A stretch of 64,000 nucleotides of DNA from Stenopsyche tienmushanensis (taxonomy: Eukaryota > Arthropoda > Insecta > Trichoptera > Stenopsychidae). Made by a program: the position numbers and the translations under genes. This document shows positions 33,007-42,834 of this stretch, one piece after another (the stretch's first letter is position 1; the number at the start of each line of letters is the position of its first letter). The notes under the pieces are model-generated. The model was given only the letters and a program-made list of their open reading frames with translations. It did not search any database and was not told the DNA's origin. The stretch is taken from contig WACJ01000117.1 in the NCBI GenBank assembly GCA_008973525.1, positions 186,001 through 250,000 on the forward strand. Direction: 5' to 3'.

Positions 33007-33895
33007 GTGGATCGATGCCTCGGTGATGCTGTCATCTTATACAGTAGTAACAGGATTGCTCAGAGATCGGACGTGTGTTTCGTTCTGGACAAAAGGACTG
33101 GACTGTCGTCTGTCTTAAATCTTAACCCCATTAGCGACAGGATATATACGCTGCGCATAAGAGATGGAGGGCATAACTTATCATTGGTGTGTGTGTGTGT
33201 ATGCTTCCACAGAAGGGACAGATGTCAGCATCAAGGATGCCTTCTATAAACAATTACAAAAGGCTTACATCTCTATGCCCTCTCATGATGCTAAAATAAT
33301 GTTGGGCGATTTTAACGCGAAAGTTAACAGGGATATCTTCCACAGGCCCACGATCGGAGATCATAGCCTCCACGATGCTTGTAACGACAATAAAGAAAGA
33401 CTCGTCGGTTTTGTTACACCCGTCAGAATAATTGTCGGCAGCATCACTTTTGAACATAAAAAATCCATAAATACACGTGATTTTCTGCCGACAGGGTCAC
33501 CCAAAATCAGATTAACCACGTTTAAAGGCTGCAAAAGTGGCGATACGCGTGGCGAACTGCGACTCCGATCATTGTCTCATAAGAGTAAAATATGCCTTCA
33601 GAGCAAATTATAAAAATGTAAAACGACCAAATAAAATGGAACTTTGACGCTTTGAAAAATCATGGAGTACGTTTGGAGTTCCATAAGGCTTTCAAGAAAG
33701 GGAATTTCAAGTGGTAACAGACCAAACAGCGAGATTGAGACCGTTATGCGCGAGGGCTCAGAGACTTGCGTTGAAGTCTCGGAGGGGAGAAAAACCGAGG
33801 GATGGTCTGACAAGGACTGCAGGCGCGCTGTGCCAGGAGGACGAAGTAAAAAAAGTTAGTCCAAACAAAGACTCTCACTCAAACAAAGCTCCTGC
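33007..33895 (+). pseudogene. Family A (RTE-like) APE endonuclease domain
   Basis: Two overlapping frames (33007-33249, 33164-33613) together give PISDRIYTLRIRDGGHNLSL, then TDVSIKDAFYKQLQKAYISM, SHDAKIMLGDFNAKVNRDI and PTIGDHSLHDACNDNKERLV. GDFNAK is the metal/phosphate-binding block of the LINE AP-endonuclease, which nicks target DNA to prime reverse transcription. The C-terminal NQIDHV...DSDH block is recognisable but broken (QIRLTTF; CDSDHCLI out of frame near 33553). A TG microsatellite at 33187-33201 lies at the frameshift between the two frames. A basic linker follows to 33895. Confidence 0.75.
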
Positions 33896-33899
33896 AAAA

Positions 33900-34195
33900 T
33901 GAAAAGGTGAAAATAGGGTGTACCAACTACCGGGTGTGCAAGAAGGCCAGTGTCACCAGGTGCTACCACTGCCAAGAGACGGGTCACATGGCCAAGGATT
34001 GCCCCAACCCTGACCGCTCCGCAACAAGCCACAGGTATGGGGACACAGAGCATACGTTTCATACATTCACGGAAAATTCCTCTTGCCAGACTTGCAAGGA
34101 ACTGGGAAACAAGACGGACCACCGCATGGAGACAAATAAATACATACATACCGGGAAACATCCAAGGGGGGAGAAGGCACATCTATCAACGAAGC
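33900..34195 (+). pseudogene. LINE Gag (ORF1) zinc-knuckle piece inside family A
   Basis: The frame 33907-34215 contains TRCYHCQETGHMAKDCPNPD, an intact CX2CX4HX4C knuckle with all four ligands, followed by a second, degraded one (CQTCKELGNKTDH). The preceding KIGCTNYRVCKKASV resembles the WTxCRVR segment before the knuckles in R1-type ORF1. Position is wrong: Gag is normally upstream of the endonuclease, yet here it lies between family A endonuclease and family A RT. Confidence 0.7.
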
Positions 34196-34455
34196 TGCTG
34201 CTAATTTCGGTATGAAAATTAGCTACGAAAAATCAAACCACCACCATGGTGGTAATTAAGGGTAATTGCTGGAGGGTATACCTCTGTGAGTGTCAATAAT
34301 AAAAACATTGAAAAAGGTTCAAAAGTTCAAATACCCAGGATCCATCCTCACGAAGATTTATATTTAACACGGCACTCGGTGATACTGTGGCCATCACTTT
34401 CGGTGAGACCGAAGATAAAATTTATAAAAAACTGACAAGGTCAGTTTGTAGCCTA
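34196..34455 (+). pseudogene. Family A (RTE-like) RT C-terminal piece
   Basis: From GCTGCTGCTAATTTCGGTAT near 34193 it follows the family A sequence at 43928-44215 (GGCATGAAAATTA, GGGTATACCTCTGTGAGTG, CCATCCTCACGAAGA, ATAAAATTTATAAAA) with deletions. It stops at the left end of the hAT element at 34459. Confidence 0.65.
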
Positions 34456-34458
34456 TAG

Positions 34459-35455
34459 CAGTGCTCCGCAACCGGTGTGCCGCGGCACACTGGTGTGCCG
34501 TGAGCCGATACAGGTATAATACGATAATATAAAAATCTGCCATTCAAATAACTAAAATAATTTATGCGTGCCTAAATATGGGGTATTTCCCAGCCATTTT
34601 CTTTGCCAAAATCAGTGATTCCTTTGCTAAAACTAGGCAAGTATAGCAACGACCCCACAAATTACCAACCGATCAGTCTACTTTAGTCGTGTTACCGTGC
34701 TACGTCACAATCACTCGTCTTGCGGCAGTAGTTACCATTCATTACTATTAGTTGTGTTAATGAATTTTGTATGGTTATGCGTTCTTCATGTGATTAATAT
34801 TTAATTTTACACTTCTTTAAACATGGCTTAACTAAGACTACTCTGAGTCCTGTCTGCGAAGTCCTCTCCTTGAAAGCTTGAGTTTAGACTCACTTCTGAG
34901 CTCGAGTTTGGGTATTCCACGCCTCGCAGCCGCAGTCTGTTCAAAGTGGAACAAATAAGCATACTGTGGAGAAAAAATCGTCTTTGAAATCCAACACCAC
35001 CACCCTGTGGAGTCCTTCTCGCCGATTTTACGAGGGACGTGGCAGCCGCGGGTCGTCAGAAGCTCTACGAACGAAGTTAACTGGGACTGGTCAATAGAAG
35101 CATGACGAAGATAACTGGGCCCCGGTATTCAGCAGAGGGCTCTCCGCCCATGTTACAATGGATACAATTTTACGTGGAAAGATTCGTCTTTACATACAGA
35201 AGAACCCAGCACAAGCGTTGCAAAAATGCCAAAAAAGACTGTGAAAATAAAGCACAACGAAGACTACATTCAATATGGATTCTCGTGATGTGGTGATGAA
35301 ACAGCTCCAAAGCCACAATGCATCATTTGCAGCGAACAGCTATCAAACGAAGCAATGGCACCCAATAAATTAAATCGCCATCTAAATTCAAACCATCCCA
35401 GTTGCGTCAAAAAGAACAAACAATATTTTCAAAGGCGTTTACAACCAAATTAAAA
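34459..35455 (+). mobile_element. hAT element 5' part with BED-type transposase start
   Basis: The left tip CAGTGCTCCGCAACCGGTGT followed by the palindromic GTGCCGCGGCAC is typical of a hAT group with CAGnG ends. From 35226 a frame reads MPKKTVKIKHNEDYIQYGFS, a TGA, then PKPQCIICSEQLSNEAMAPN and NRHLNSNHPS: a BED-like zinc finger (C-x2-C ... H-x4/5-H), the N-terminus of ZBED/SCAND3-like hAT transposases. The catalytic domain is missing and the right tip is not found. A jockey-like RT scrap is embedded at 34530-34690. Possible 8-bp left duplication GCCTATAG (34451-34458) cannot be paired. Confidence 0.65.
34530..34690 (+). pseudogene. Jockey-like RT scrap inside the hAT element
   Basis: Translates to SAIQITKIIYACLNMGYFPA and a broken continuation to PTDQST, matching 52187-52310 (VVIQITKIFNACLNMGYFPA). 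This is the block before RT motif A in jockey-clade polymerases (ending NYRPISLLS). Confidence 0.6.
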
Positions 35456-35529
35456 ACATAAACAATTTATGAATTTACGGTTTCTGAAAAGGTCTTAGAA
35501 GCTAGCTACCATGTTGCAAAATTAACTTT

Positions 35530-35760
35530 CCTTAGACTCTATACGAACGATGTCCAATCAGGAGGTCATGGACATGGTGCGGTTGGAAGACGCCCAAGAA
35601 GATAAAAACAAATCGAAGAAGAAATTTCTTTGAGAACTTCGACGAATTTGAGAAAAAAATTCGAACCTCTCCGGGATAACGCCTCAGACACCGAAGCCAC
35701 GATGTCCAATCGAGAGGTCATGGACATGCATGGTACGACGAAGCATGGTTAATTGTCAAC
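35530..35760 (+). pseudogene. Two family A C-terminal scraps in tandem
   Basis: GATGTCCAATCAGGAGGTCA (35548) and GATGTCCAATCGAGAGGTCA (35701) both precede ATGGACATG and correspond to the NREVMDMYGEA coding region. Between them, TTTGAGAAAAAAATTCGAAC and CTCCGGGATAACGCCTCAGA match 44290-44350. The order suggests a partial tandem duplication of the 3' region. Confidence 0.55.
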
Positions 35761-36655
35761 TTTATACGTCTGCAAAATAACTCATGGCTCAGCACAAACG
35801 AGTATACTTTTCGAATGATGAGTTTCAACTGCAGCTCAAAGCCAAAAGTGAAAAAAAAACCCACCGGAAGAGTTTTAACAAATATTAAAGTCATGCTGTA
35901 AAGCTGTCCTAATCGATCTAATATTTTTTCGACCGACTCATTTTTTTGCTAAAGCCCCAGACACAGCCCTCTATTTAATTAATAACATCAGATAAAACGT
36001 TAGGGATTAACTGAAATACCACTCTTTGAAACGTAAGCAGAGCTTAATAACGCGGGGCAAACAAGAAAGAATATTAAATGTTTTAATATACACCGAAAGT
36101 ACGATTGTTTCGCGCAAATAATAGCTTTAAAGTCATATCCGAGAGACTTTAATGGTCTTTATGTTCGTTTACGAATTCTCATAAGCCTTGCTCTTAAAAG
36201 ACGAGATGAGTTTCGTTATTAGATGGCGATGTTTATTTGCCGAACGACCAAAGGCTGAAAGCTTGAAAGCTCTCGCCATGAGAAATTCTTCCCAGAGGAG
36301 CTTTCACCGCTGGCTAAATTTACGAGTGCACGGCTAACTTTGTAATGTATCGACCTGCTCCCACAAAATGCGGAATGCGTTAATTAGTATTGCTGTATTC
36401 CCGATTAAAAAAATCATAGCGATGCTAATTTTTTTCGCTTTTCAGGACAAAAATGGAATTGCCAATAATTGCTTGGGCTTTCCAATCGGCGACCTTTCAA
36501 CTTTGAATCAAATACAATTACCAACAGGAAAATTGCATTTGATTGAAGGCCTGAAAATTTCATTAATTGGAACTTGAAGCATAACGAAAAAGTCTATATC
36601 AAAGAGCAATTTAAGCATCTTATAAAAATCATTAATAACAGATATTTTTTTATTA
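35761..36655. other. Spacer, no gene seen
   Basis: AT-rich; AAAGCT words at 36235-36310; the frame 36368-36577 has no motif. Confidence 0.4.
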
Positions 36656-36667
36656 AATACAATGTGC

Positions 36668-36745
36668 CTATCTTTCTATAGCGTCGTCCCTATCTCGACG
36701 CTATAAAAGGATTGACTGTACATATTTTTAAATAAATAAAATTGA
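36668..36745 (+). repeat. Dispersed repeat end with a 10-bp hairpin
   Basis: TATAGCGTCG and CGACGCTATA (36679-36707) form a perfect 10-bp stem around TCCCTATCT. Downstream is an ATAAATAAAAT tail. The same block, with an altered left arm, recurs at 63600-63662. It looks like the 3' end of a short retroelement. Confidence 0.5.
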
Positions 36746-38637
36746 TCATCGCCTCTAAAAAAAAGCATTCATTTTGATTATATTTTATTTCAAATGTGTT
36801 TTCATATTTTAAAATATATCCAGACGATAAATTTATCCAGAAACAACAGATTTATGAAAAAGCAGTGTCAATATCACATTGATTTTAATTTATTTTTCGA
36901 GGTATCCTGGAACTAAATGATTCTTCCTACATGGATATTTTCGATCCGATAGCAAATAGACCCGCATGCGTGGTCGTGTATTTTGAAGCGCACGTACAAG
37001 GGGAGAGGACAGTCAGGGGTTTCTAATGCCATATTACAATATTCTACACCTATTATAAGAACCATATTATTTAGCACACAGAACTGATTTATTTTTCACT
37101 TAAAATCAAAATTAAGAGAAATTTTTCAATTCAACCGCATGTTATAAAACAATAATTCGAACTACATCATCAATTTTCCGTCGATTTATTCTCAAAAATA
37201 CACCAACATTCTGATTGAACAATCTTCGTATGTTTGGCGGAATCCGTATAAGGTTGGAGGGTGTGGATTTATCCCGGAGTGGAAGCAAATCAAATATTTT
37301 ATTTTTATGTGCTTGTTTTTGTCAGCTTTAGTGAATGCTCATCGTTACTTTTATGAAATTTATTTTTAGTATATGGCTTCCCAAATATTTAGCATTTACC
37401 ATGCTATTTATTGCTACTTATTTGTGCAATACTCAAAGTAAATGATTATTTTTAAATTTGAAAATGAAAGCTTTATTTCTATACTTATTCAATTGAATTG
37501 TTGATATTTTTACAGTAAAATTAATGAAGATGAATTTGCCAAAAACATTTTTCATTCAATTTTAGTCCTCAACTGCCAATTACGACCTCCTTCTGAACAA
37601 GCAAAGTAATGCGACCCATAAATAACTCTGATTGCAGCACACTTGAAGCGATATAAACTGGAGGACTGTTGTGCGAATAAAACGAGCTATGAAATAAATT
37701 TAGCCACCGAAACAGCACTTTGATATATATTTTAAAGAACGAATTCCAAAGCTCAAATGCCAGTGACAAATCGCAAAAATATCGACCCTTGAACACGAGC
37801 TTAAATTACGAGCTTTTCCAAAACAGAAGCTTTATCGAGAGTATTCTTGTGTCTCGATTGACGAAGCCATTCCATAACCGAATCATTCGCTGTTCCTCTT
37901 TATGATAAAAATTGACCCAATTTAGCCATTTTCAGCTTTGAGAATTTGTTGTCAGCCGGCTTTGCATTTCTTTCTATTCCCGATTTATTCCTTTTCGCAG
38001 ATATGAAATATATATTTTCGCAACAAACATAATATTTCAGGAATCCGTCAATTTCAGCCTTCGCCTCACATCTTTAATATTTCAAGCTCAAACGTTCTGG
38101 AAGTCGAGTCTTTTCGAGAAATAAAATGTGCCTCGCAAACGATGTCTCAAATTTAAAACGTAATTCTGTTCGCGGATTTTTCTGAAGTCTCTATAAGGGA
38201 GAATAAGCAATCTTCTGCGCTTTTTAAAAATGTGTATATATTAAATTATGCGTCAAATCTTATCCGACCAATGTACTTTGAAAAATACGAAGATTTCATC
38301 CCTAATTGGTAGCTTCCATCGTAATATTACTGCGCTGCTCGTTTCGGAAATTATTACCGGCTTCAATCCGCCCCACTGCGGTCATCTTCAGATTCAGACT
38401 TCCAAGATGAAGAATATTTTTTAACAACAATTCAACATTATTTTTATCGTAGAAATTCGACATATTTTTGCCCAAATTCAATCAAATTCCTCAGCTGAAG
38501 TGATACAAGGCCTGGCTATTATATAATATAAAGAGACACTCATCTAGAATCAGTCTCGTCATACATTTATCTTTCAAAAGTAACCCAATACGAAGCAAAA
38601 TTAATATTGTGACTGAATTTGATGTAAAAAAAAGATG
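36746..38637. other. Spacer, no gene seen
   Basis: A short GC-richer patch at 36950-37020 (GACCCGCATGCGTGG) faintly resembles the LTR-like piece at 40262-40330. The frames at 37569-37796 and 37720-37905 overlap on opposite strands and lack motifs. Confidence 0.35.
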
Positions 38638-38709
38638 TGCGATGGCCGAGAATCGAACTCGGATCAACTGCTTGGAAGGCAACTATGCTGACCATTACAC
38701 CACCAACGC
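38638..38709 (-). tRNA. tRNA-Gly (anticodon UCC), copy 1
   Basis: The 72-nt minus-strand sequence folds into a standard cloverleaf: anticodon stem GTTGC/GCAGT around loop CTTCCAA (anticodon UCC, reads GGA and possibly GGG), T stem CCGAG/CTCGG around TTCGATT, discriminator A. No intron. The acceptor arms GCGTTGG/CCATCGC pair except U4:U69. Internal A box (TGGTGTAATGG) and B box (AGTTCGATTCT) are present. Transcription would end in the T8 run given by A8 at 38626-38633. All eleven copies here are identical over the 72 nt. This is the first of five in 2.1 kb. Confidence 0.95.
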
Positions 38710-38941
38710 CCATATTTAAAGGTGTTTTACATAGGCAATACATTTCAATTTTATCACAGATAACAGTTGTTTGAAGAACAAATGACAGTTGGATTGACTG
38801 TATGAAAAATAAATACCTTTTTTGCAAAATAAGTCTTAAAAGCATTGCAGAATTTCAAATGTAACCTAAATTTAAATTTAAAAATAGTTTATAATTATTT
38901 TGATAGTCATTTTTAATAAGGAATGGCATCAAAAAATAATG

Positions 38942-39013
38942 TGCGATGGCCGAGAATCGAACTCGGATCAACTGCTTGGAAGGCAACTATGCTGACCATT
39001 ACACCACCAACGC
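38942..39013 (-). tRNA. tRNA-Gly (UCC), copy 2
   Basis: Identical to copy 1 over 72 nt. T6 terminator from A6 at 38931-38936. Its 5' flank on the minus strand (39014-39040, CATGGCAAATGCAGTTCAAA) resembles the flanks of copies 9, 10 and 11 (CATGTCAAGTGCAGTTCAAA), so it belongs to the same duplicated unit. Confidence 0.95.
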
Positions 39014-39604
39014 CCATGGCAAATGCAGTTCAAATTTGTGAAATATTCTAAAATAAATTTGTATGAAAATTAATAAAGAACTAACAGATTTATATAAAAA
39101 TTGCAATATTCATCCCTTAAATTTTCGATTAGGAATTCAACAGAAAATGAGTGATTTTACTAAGATTTTTCAAAATAATTTAACTAAATAAGTTCTCAAC
39201 CAATCACAATAAATGCCCAAAATCGTTTGAATCTAAAATATGATGGTGCTAATACTTATTGATTTTTAATATTTCATATTCCTAATCGTAGATAAATATT
39301 ATAAATTCGTTGTTAAAGCATCATGATAGAGACCCAAAAGGGTTAAAAATAATTAAAAATTATAAACACCACACCTTTCAAGTACATGTATTCCATATTA
39401 AAAACCTTCTTACTCCATCTGCATTTCGCATCTTCTTAATGGAAGAATACTTTGTGGAACATATGGGTCCAAAATTTTCAGCTGCCAATCTTTGAACACA
39501 TTTTATTATTTACAAGTTTAAGTAATATCCATTGAATAATTAATTATATAAAGCCTTAAAGTATGCACATAAACATCTTGACATTTTTAAAGGAAAAAAT
39601 AATG

Positions 39605-39676
39605 TGCGATGGCCGAGAATCGAACTCGGATCAACTGCTTGGAAGGCAACTATGCTGACCATTACACCACCAACGC
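39605..39676 (-). tRNA. tRNA-Gly (UCC), copy 3
   Basis: Identical to copy 1. T6 terminator from A6 at 39594-39599. Flanks on both sides match copy 8 at 54344, making these two duplicates of one ancestral locus. Confidence 0.95.
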
Positions 39677-39939
39677 CCATATGCAATAGATATTAATTCT
39701 AGCATATGATTTACATCCTCCATTTAATTAAACAGCTGCGCGTTAAAATTAAAAACTATCGTTTTAAAACCTTAAGAAATACCCATAAATATAATATTCA
39801 GCCAACTCTCACCGGCGTAATAGTTGATGAAATCTGGAAACTTCATCGTATGTTTTTGATAAAATAATATCAATACAAGCTTTTTATAGCAAAAATGTAT
39901 CTTGATTATGGTATTAAGAGTCGATATCATAAAAAAATG

Positions 39940-40011
39940 TGCGATGGCCGAGAATCGAACTCGGATCAACTGCTTGGAAGGCAACTATGCTGACCATTAC
40001 ACCACCAACGC
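39940..40011 (-). tRNA. tRNA-Gly (UCC), copy 4
   Basis: Identical to copy 1. T7 terminator from A7 at 39931-39937, only two bases from the mature 3' end. Flanks match copy 9 at 54679; the upstream flank also resembles that of copy 7 at 50368. Confidence 0.95.
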
Positions 40012-40249
40012 CCATATGTAACGAATTCAAACTTCGTAATTTATTATAATTTTTAATGGCACAGCTGTATTGACGATCAATTATGAGTTAAAAAGATCAA
40101 TGCTAAAGTATTATAAAAAAAAACTGAATAAATATAACGCCAGCCAGATGTCTCTCTCTGGTCGTAACAAGTAAAAACAATTAACAAAATGAGTATTTCG
40201 ATTCGTACCCGACTATCTTCATTTAACCGCTTGACTTCATCATGATCCG

Positions 40250-40390
40250 ATAACAAAAAAAGCCCGCATGCATGCGTGGCTGTATTTGCAAACACGTGGG
40301 AGCGGGGAGCTGCCCGGAAATTTCACCCCGAGAGCGCCCTAGCTCTACGTTACAATGGTGTCAGAAATGACTCATGCGCGTTAAAGAATA
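40250..40390 (+). repeat. LTR-like remnant with tRNA-Leu-type primer site
   Basis: A GC-rich patch (GCGTGGCTGTATTTGCAAAC, GTGGGAGCGGGGAGCTGCCC) ends TTACA, A, TGGTGTCAGAA (40366-40376). TGGTGTCAGAA following TTACA is the usual LTR/primer-site junction of retrotransposons primed by tRNA-Leu, whose 3' end reads TTCTGACA plus CCA. No internal retroviral-type genes follow. The patch is carried inside the duplicated block and recurs at 54985-55120. Confidence 0.5.
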
Positions 40391-40680
40391 AATTCTCCCA
40401 TGACAATATATTTAAAAGATGAATTTTATTTGGTAGATCATCTCAAGATATGTTCTATATTTAAAAATATATATGTGTCCTATTTATGATTTTATATATA
40501 AAAAGCAATGTGAATCACAATAACAACATCCCATCCCCAAGAATATCCCCTTGTGGCGAAGGCCTACGTATGGAAAATTCTGAAAAATAATTAAATACCA
40601 TACAAAATACGAATATCAAATGTTATTTTAATCGATAGAATACATTGATATTGATGGAAGTTACATAGGAAAAAAAGATG

Positions 40681-40752
40681 TGCGATGGCCGAGAATCGAA
40701 CTCGGATCAACTGCTTGGAAGGCAACTATGCTGACCATTACACCACCAACGC
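40681..40752 (-). tRNA. tRNA-Gly (UCC), copy 5
   Basis: Identical to copy 1. T7 terminator from A7 at 40670-40676. The 3' flank (lower coordinates) matches copies 10 and 11 (AATCGATAGAATACATTG and GAAGTTACAT blocks); the 5' flank differs, so the duplication boundary lies close to this gene. Confidence 0.95.
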
Positions 40753-40769
40753 CCATATTAGATGAAGAT

Positions 40770-41730
40770 TTATTATAATGTACAGATTAAGAGGCATACC
40801 ACTATAAAGCATATTCAAATTTTAGATTATCCTTAACACATCCCACCGAGTTATGTCATCTGAACCCTCAATTTAAAATTAGGCGTATATTCATTAATGT
40901 ACAACTGTTAAGGGAATGATTGTCGACATGAACGCATAGTCTCTACTACAGCAATTTCACGATATTTCGCTAAATCGTGATATTAAGCGCTAAAAGCAGG
41001 TTAAAGCCATACATTTTAATCAAAGCGAAGCACGCTACTACTAATTTATTCCCATTCAGCATTTCTCGTCTTGGATGTATTCAGTCGAAGCAGAGGACTC
41101 CATTATATGTAATAAATTTTACTAAATTTCCTCATCAGTGCTCCAGAGCTCGACATCACCTCACCCCTAAGATCCGCTCATTGAATCATGCATATAATTG
41201 AGCTAAAAATTAATTCAAAAATATGCACGCTTGATTTACTAAATTCAACAATCTGATGCTCACACGCATAACGACAATGGGCACGAAGGGCCTTACATCA
41301 TAATCAATGTCACCAGGCTTTTACGGGAGGCCATCAATGTCAAAATGGCTATTTGATTTTATCGCGATGTACAGCCGCCTAAACGTCCTCTTTATCTCCA
41401 GGGACAGATCCCGATAGCTGTTCTGTCATTAACGTAATCCTGTTCCTCCAAATGAGCAATAAAATCTCATAATCCCTCTTCTGCCGGAAACACTACAGTC
41501 CCCTTCCGGTCTGACACTTGGGAGTCTGAATCAATATCCACACAAATTCATCCGCAACCGTATTAAGTGGCTTCGAGTCACACCCTCGCCGCAGAATCTT
41601 TTTAATGCCACCCAAATAAAAGTGGATTATCATCAATTATTAGCCACTCTTAAACTATTCATGAATAAAAACCTAAACATCCATATTTATATTGTGTGAT
41701 TAATTGTCGAAAATATTGAGTTATAGCATG
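40770..41730. other. Spacer, no gene seen
   Basis: A 74-codon frame (40977-41201) has no motif. The part 41280-41530 is less AT-rich but not recognised. Confidence 0.35.
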
Positions 41731-41734
41731 GGGT

Positions 41735-41790
41735 CGACCAGTAGTCTTGACTGTGGGAAGACGTGTTCTTCTCGCCGGTTTCTCCAAATT
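41735..41790 (+). repeat. LTR-like hairpin fragment
   Basis: GTCTTGACTGTGGGAAGACG resembles 9495 and 58127; GTTCTTCTCGCCGGTTTCTC resembles 7125. Only a short core survives. Confidence 0.4.
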
Positions 41791-42189
41791 GAATTTTCTC
41801 AGCGCAATAATTAAAACCTTGACACAATATACGTAGTCATCTGTTTTTGAATTAATATCCAACAGTCGGTTTGGGTGTTTCTTACCTTGTTGACTAATTA
41901 TAACACTGCAATGGAGAGCATCTAACTGGGCGCGCTCGGGTTTCGAAGCAGGTACTGTTATTTCATATATGTTATGCAATTGATTGGCGCTGGTTTGCAA
42001 AATATAAACTATTTTGTGGATATATGGATATTGGCAAGAGTTTTAACGTACATTTATATTATAATATTATAAAATCTATCTCTGAAAGCATGTATGAAAG
42101 GTTCGTCACCAATCTTATTGGACCATTATTCGAGTACATGAACCACTATAGTTATTACATTGTGTGTTACTTGTGTTATTACAGTGCGA

Positions 42190-42560
42190 TTGATGTATAT
42201 GAAATAACACATATCTTAGCGCCCGAAGAAAAAGCGGAAGAAATCCGCCAAGATATAGCAAAAGCTCTTCGCACCGCAAAGCCACCAATACCCAATTTAA
42301 CTAATGAAGAAAGGAAGTGTCTCAACAATCTGAGAAATAACGATGACATAGTCATAATACCAGCAGATAAAGGCAACGCAACCGTTGTAATGAATGCTGA
42401 TGATTACAGCAGGAAGATAATAGAACTCCTAAAAGACCCCGCTTACAAGAAGATGACGAGAGACCCGACGATATATTTGGAAACAAAGACAAAAAAAAAA
42501 AATATCGACAATTCCTAACTCGACGAGGCAACTAAAACAAATAATATCGCCAAGGATTCA
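42190..42560 (+). pseudogene. Penelope-like element, N-terminal part
   Basis: In the frame 42024-42518 the part from about residue 60 reads AKPPIPNLTNEERKCLNNLR, NNDDIVIIPADKGNATVVM and DDYSRKIIELLKDPAYKKM, then RDPTIYLE. This is the conserved region before the RT of Penelope-like elements (LT..E...L..L....DIVI.PADKG.ATVV). The upstream residues (YYIVCYLCYYS) do not look like Penelope and may be flanking DNA. The element is interrupted near 42564 by a family A LINE and resumes at 44646. Confidence 0.8.
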
Positions 42561-42563
42561 ATC

Positions 42564-42834
42564 ATCGTGGACGGACTTCTCGGGGAGTATCAATGCGGTT
42601 TCAGACCGGGCAGGTCCACTGTGGACCAATTATTTAGTGTACGACTATTCTCAGAAAAAATGTGGGAATACGGTGTTGATTTCCACCACATATTTATTGA
42701 TTTTTGCAAGGCCTACTACAGCGTCAACCGGGAAAAGCTTTGGAGGACAATGTTGGAGATGGGAATCCCGAGTAAGCTGGTGAGGCTGTCGAAGATGTGT
42801 GTGTCCGGTTCTGTCAGTATAGTTCGCTCCAACG
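42564..42834 (+). pseudogene. Family A (RTE-like) RT, left half of nested copy
   Basis: The frame from 42567 reads GLLGEYQCGFRPGRSTVDQL then FIDFCKAYYSVNREKLW and GIPSKLVRLSKMCVSGSVSI. It covers RT finger and motif A; the AYD of the sister copy at 14655 is AYY here. It stops at an R1-like insertion. The family A copy is 5'-truncated in the RT. Its target duplication in the Penelope element is ATTCAATCATCG (42556-42567) against ATTCGATCGTCG (44634-44645), 10 of 12 matching. Confidence 0.8.

Larger units (their letters stand above)
39228..40760. repeat. Segmental duplicate block 1 (holds tRNA copies 3-5)
   Basis: The order flank-tRNA-flank-tRNA-flank-tRNA is repeated at 51569-51885 plus 54265-55523. 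Examples: GTTTGAATCTAAAATATGAT at 39228 and 51569; AAAGCCTTAAAGTATGCACA at 39551 and 54289; CAGCCAACTCTCACCGGCGT at 39799 and 54538; GGCACAGCTGTATT at 40057 and 54797; AGTGACTTGTGGCGAAGGCCTA-type sequence near 40554 and 55290. The blocks differ by scattered substitutions and small indels, so the duplication is not brand new. Block 1 lacks the jockey insertions that split block 2. Confidence 0.8.

Noticed and set aside
33187..33201. TG repeat as a regulatory site
   Set aside because: It lies inside the broken endonuclease frame and is best read as a microsatellite at the frameshift.
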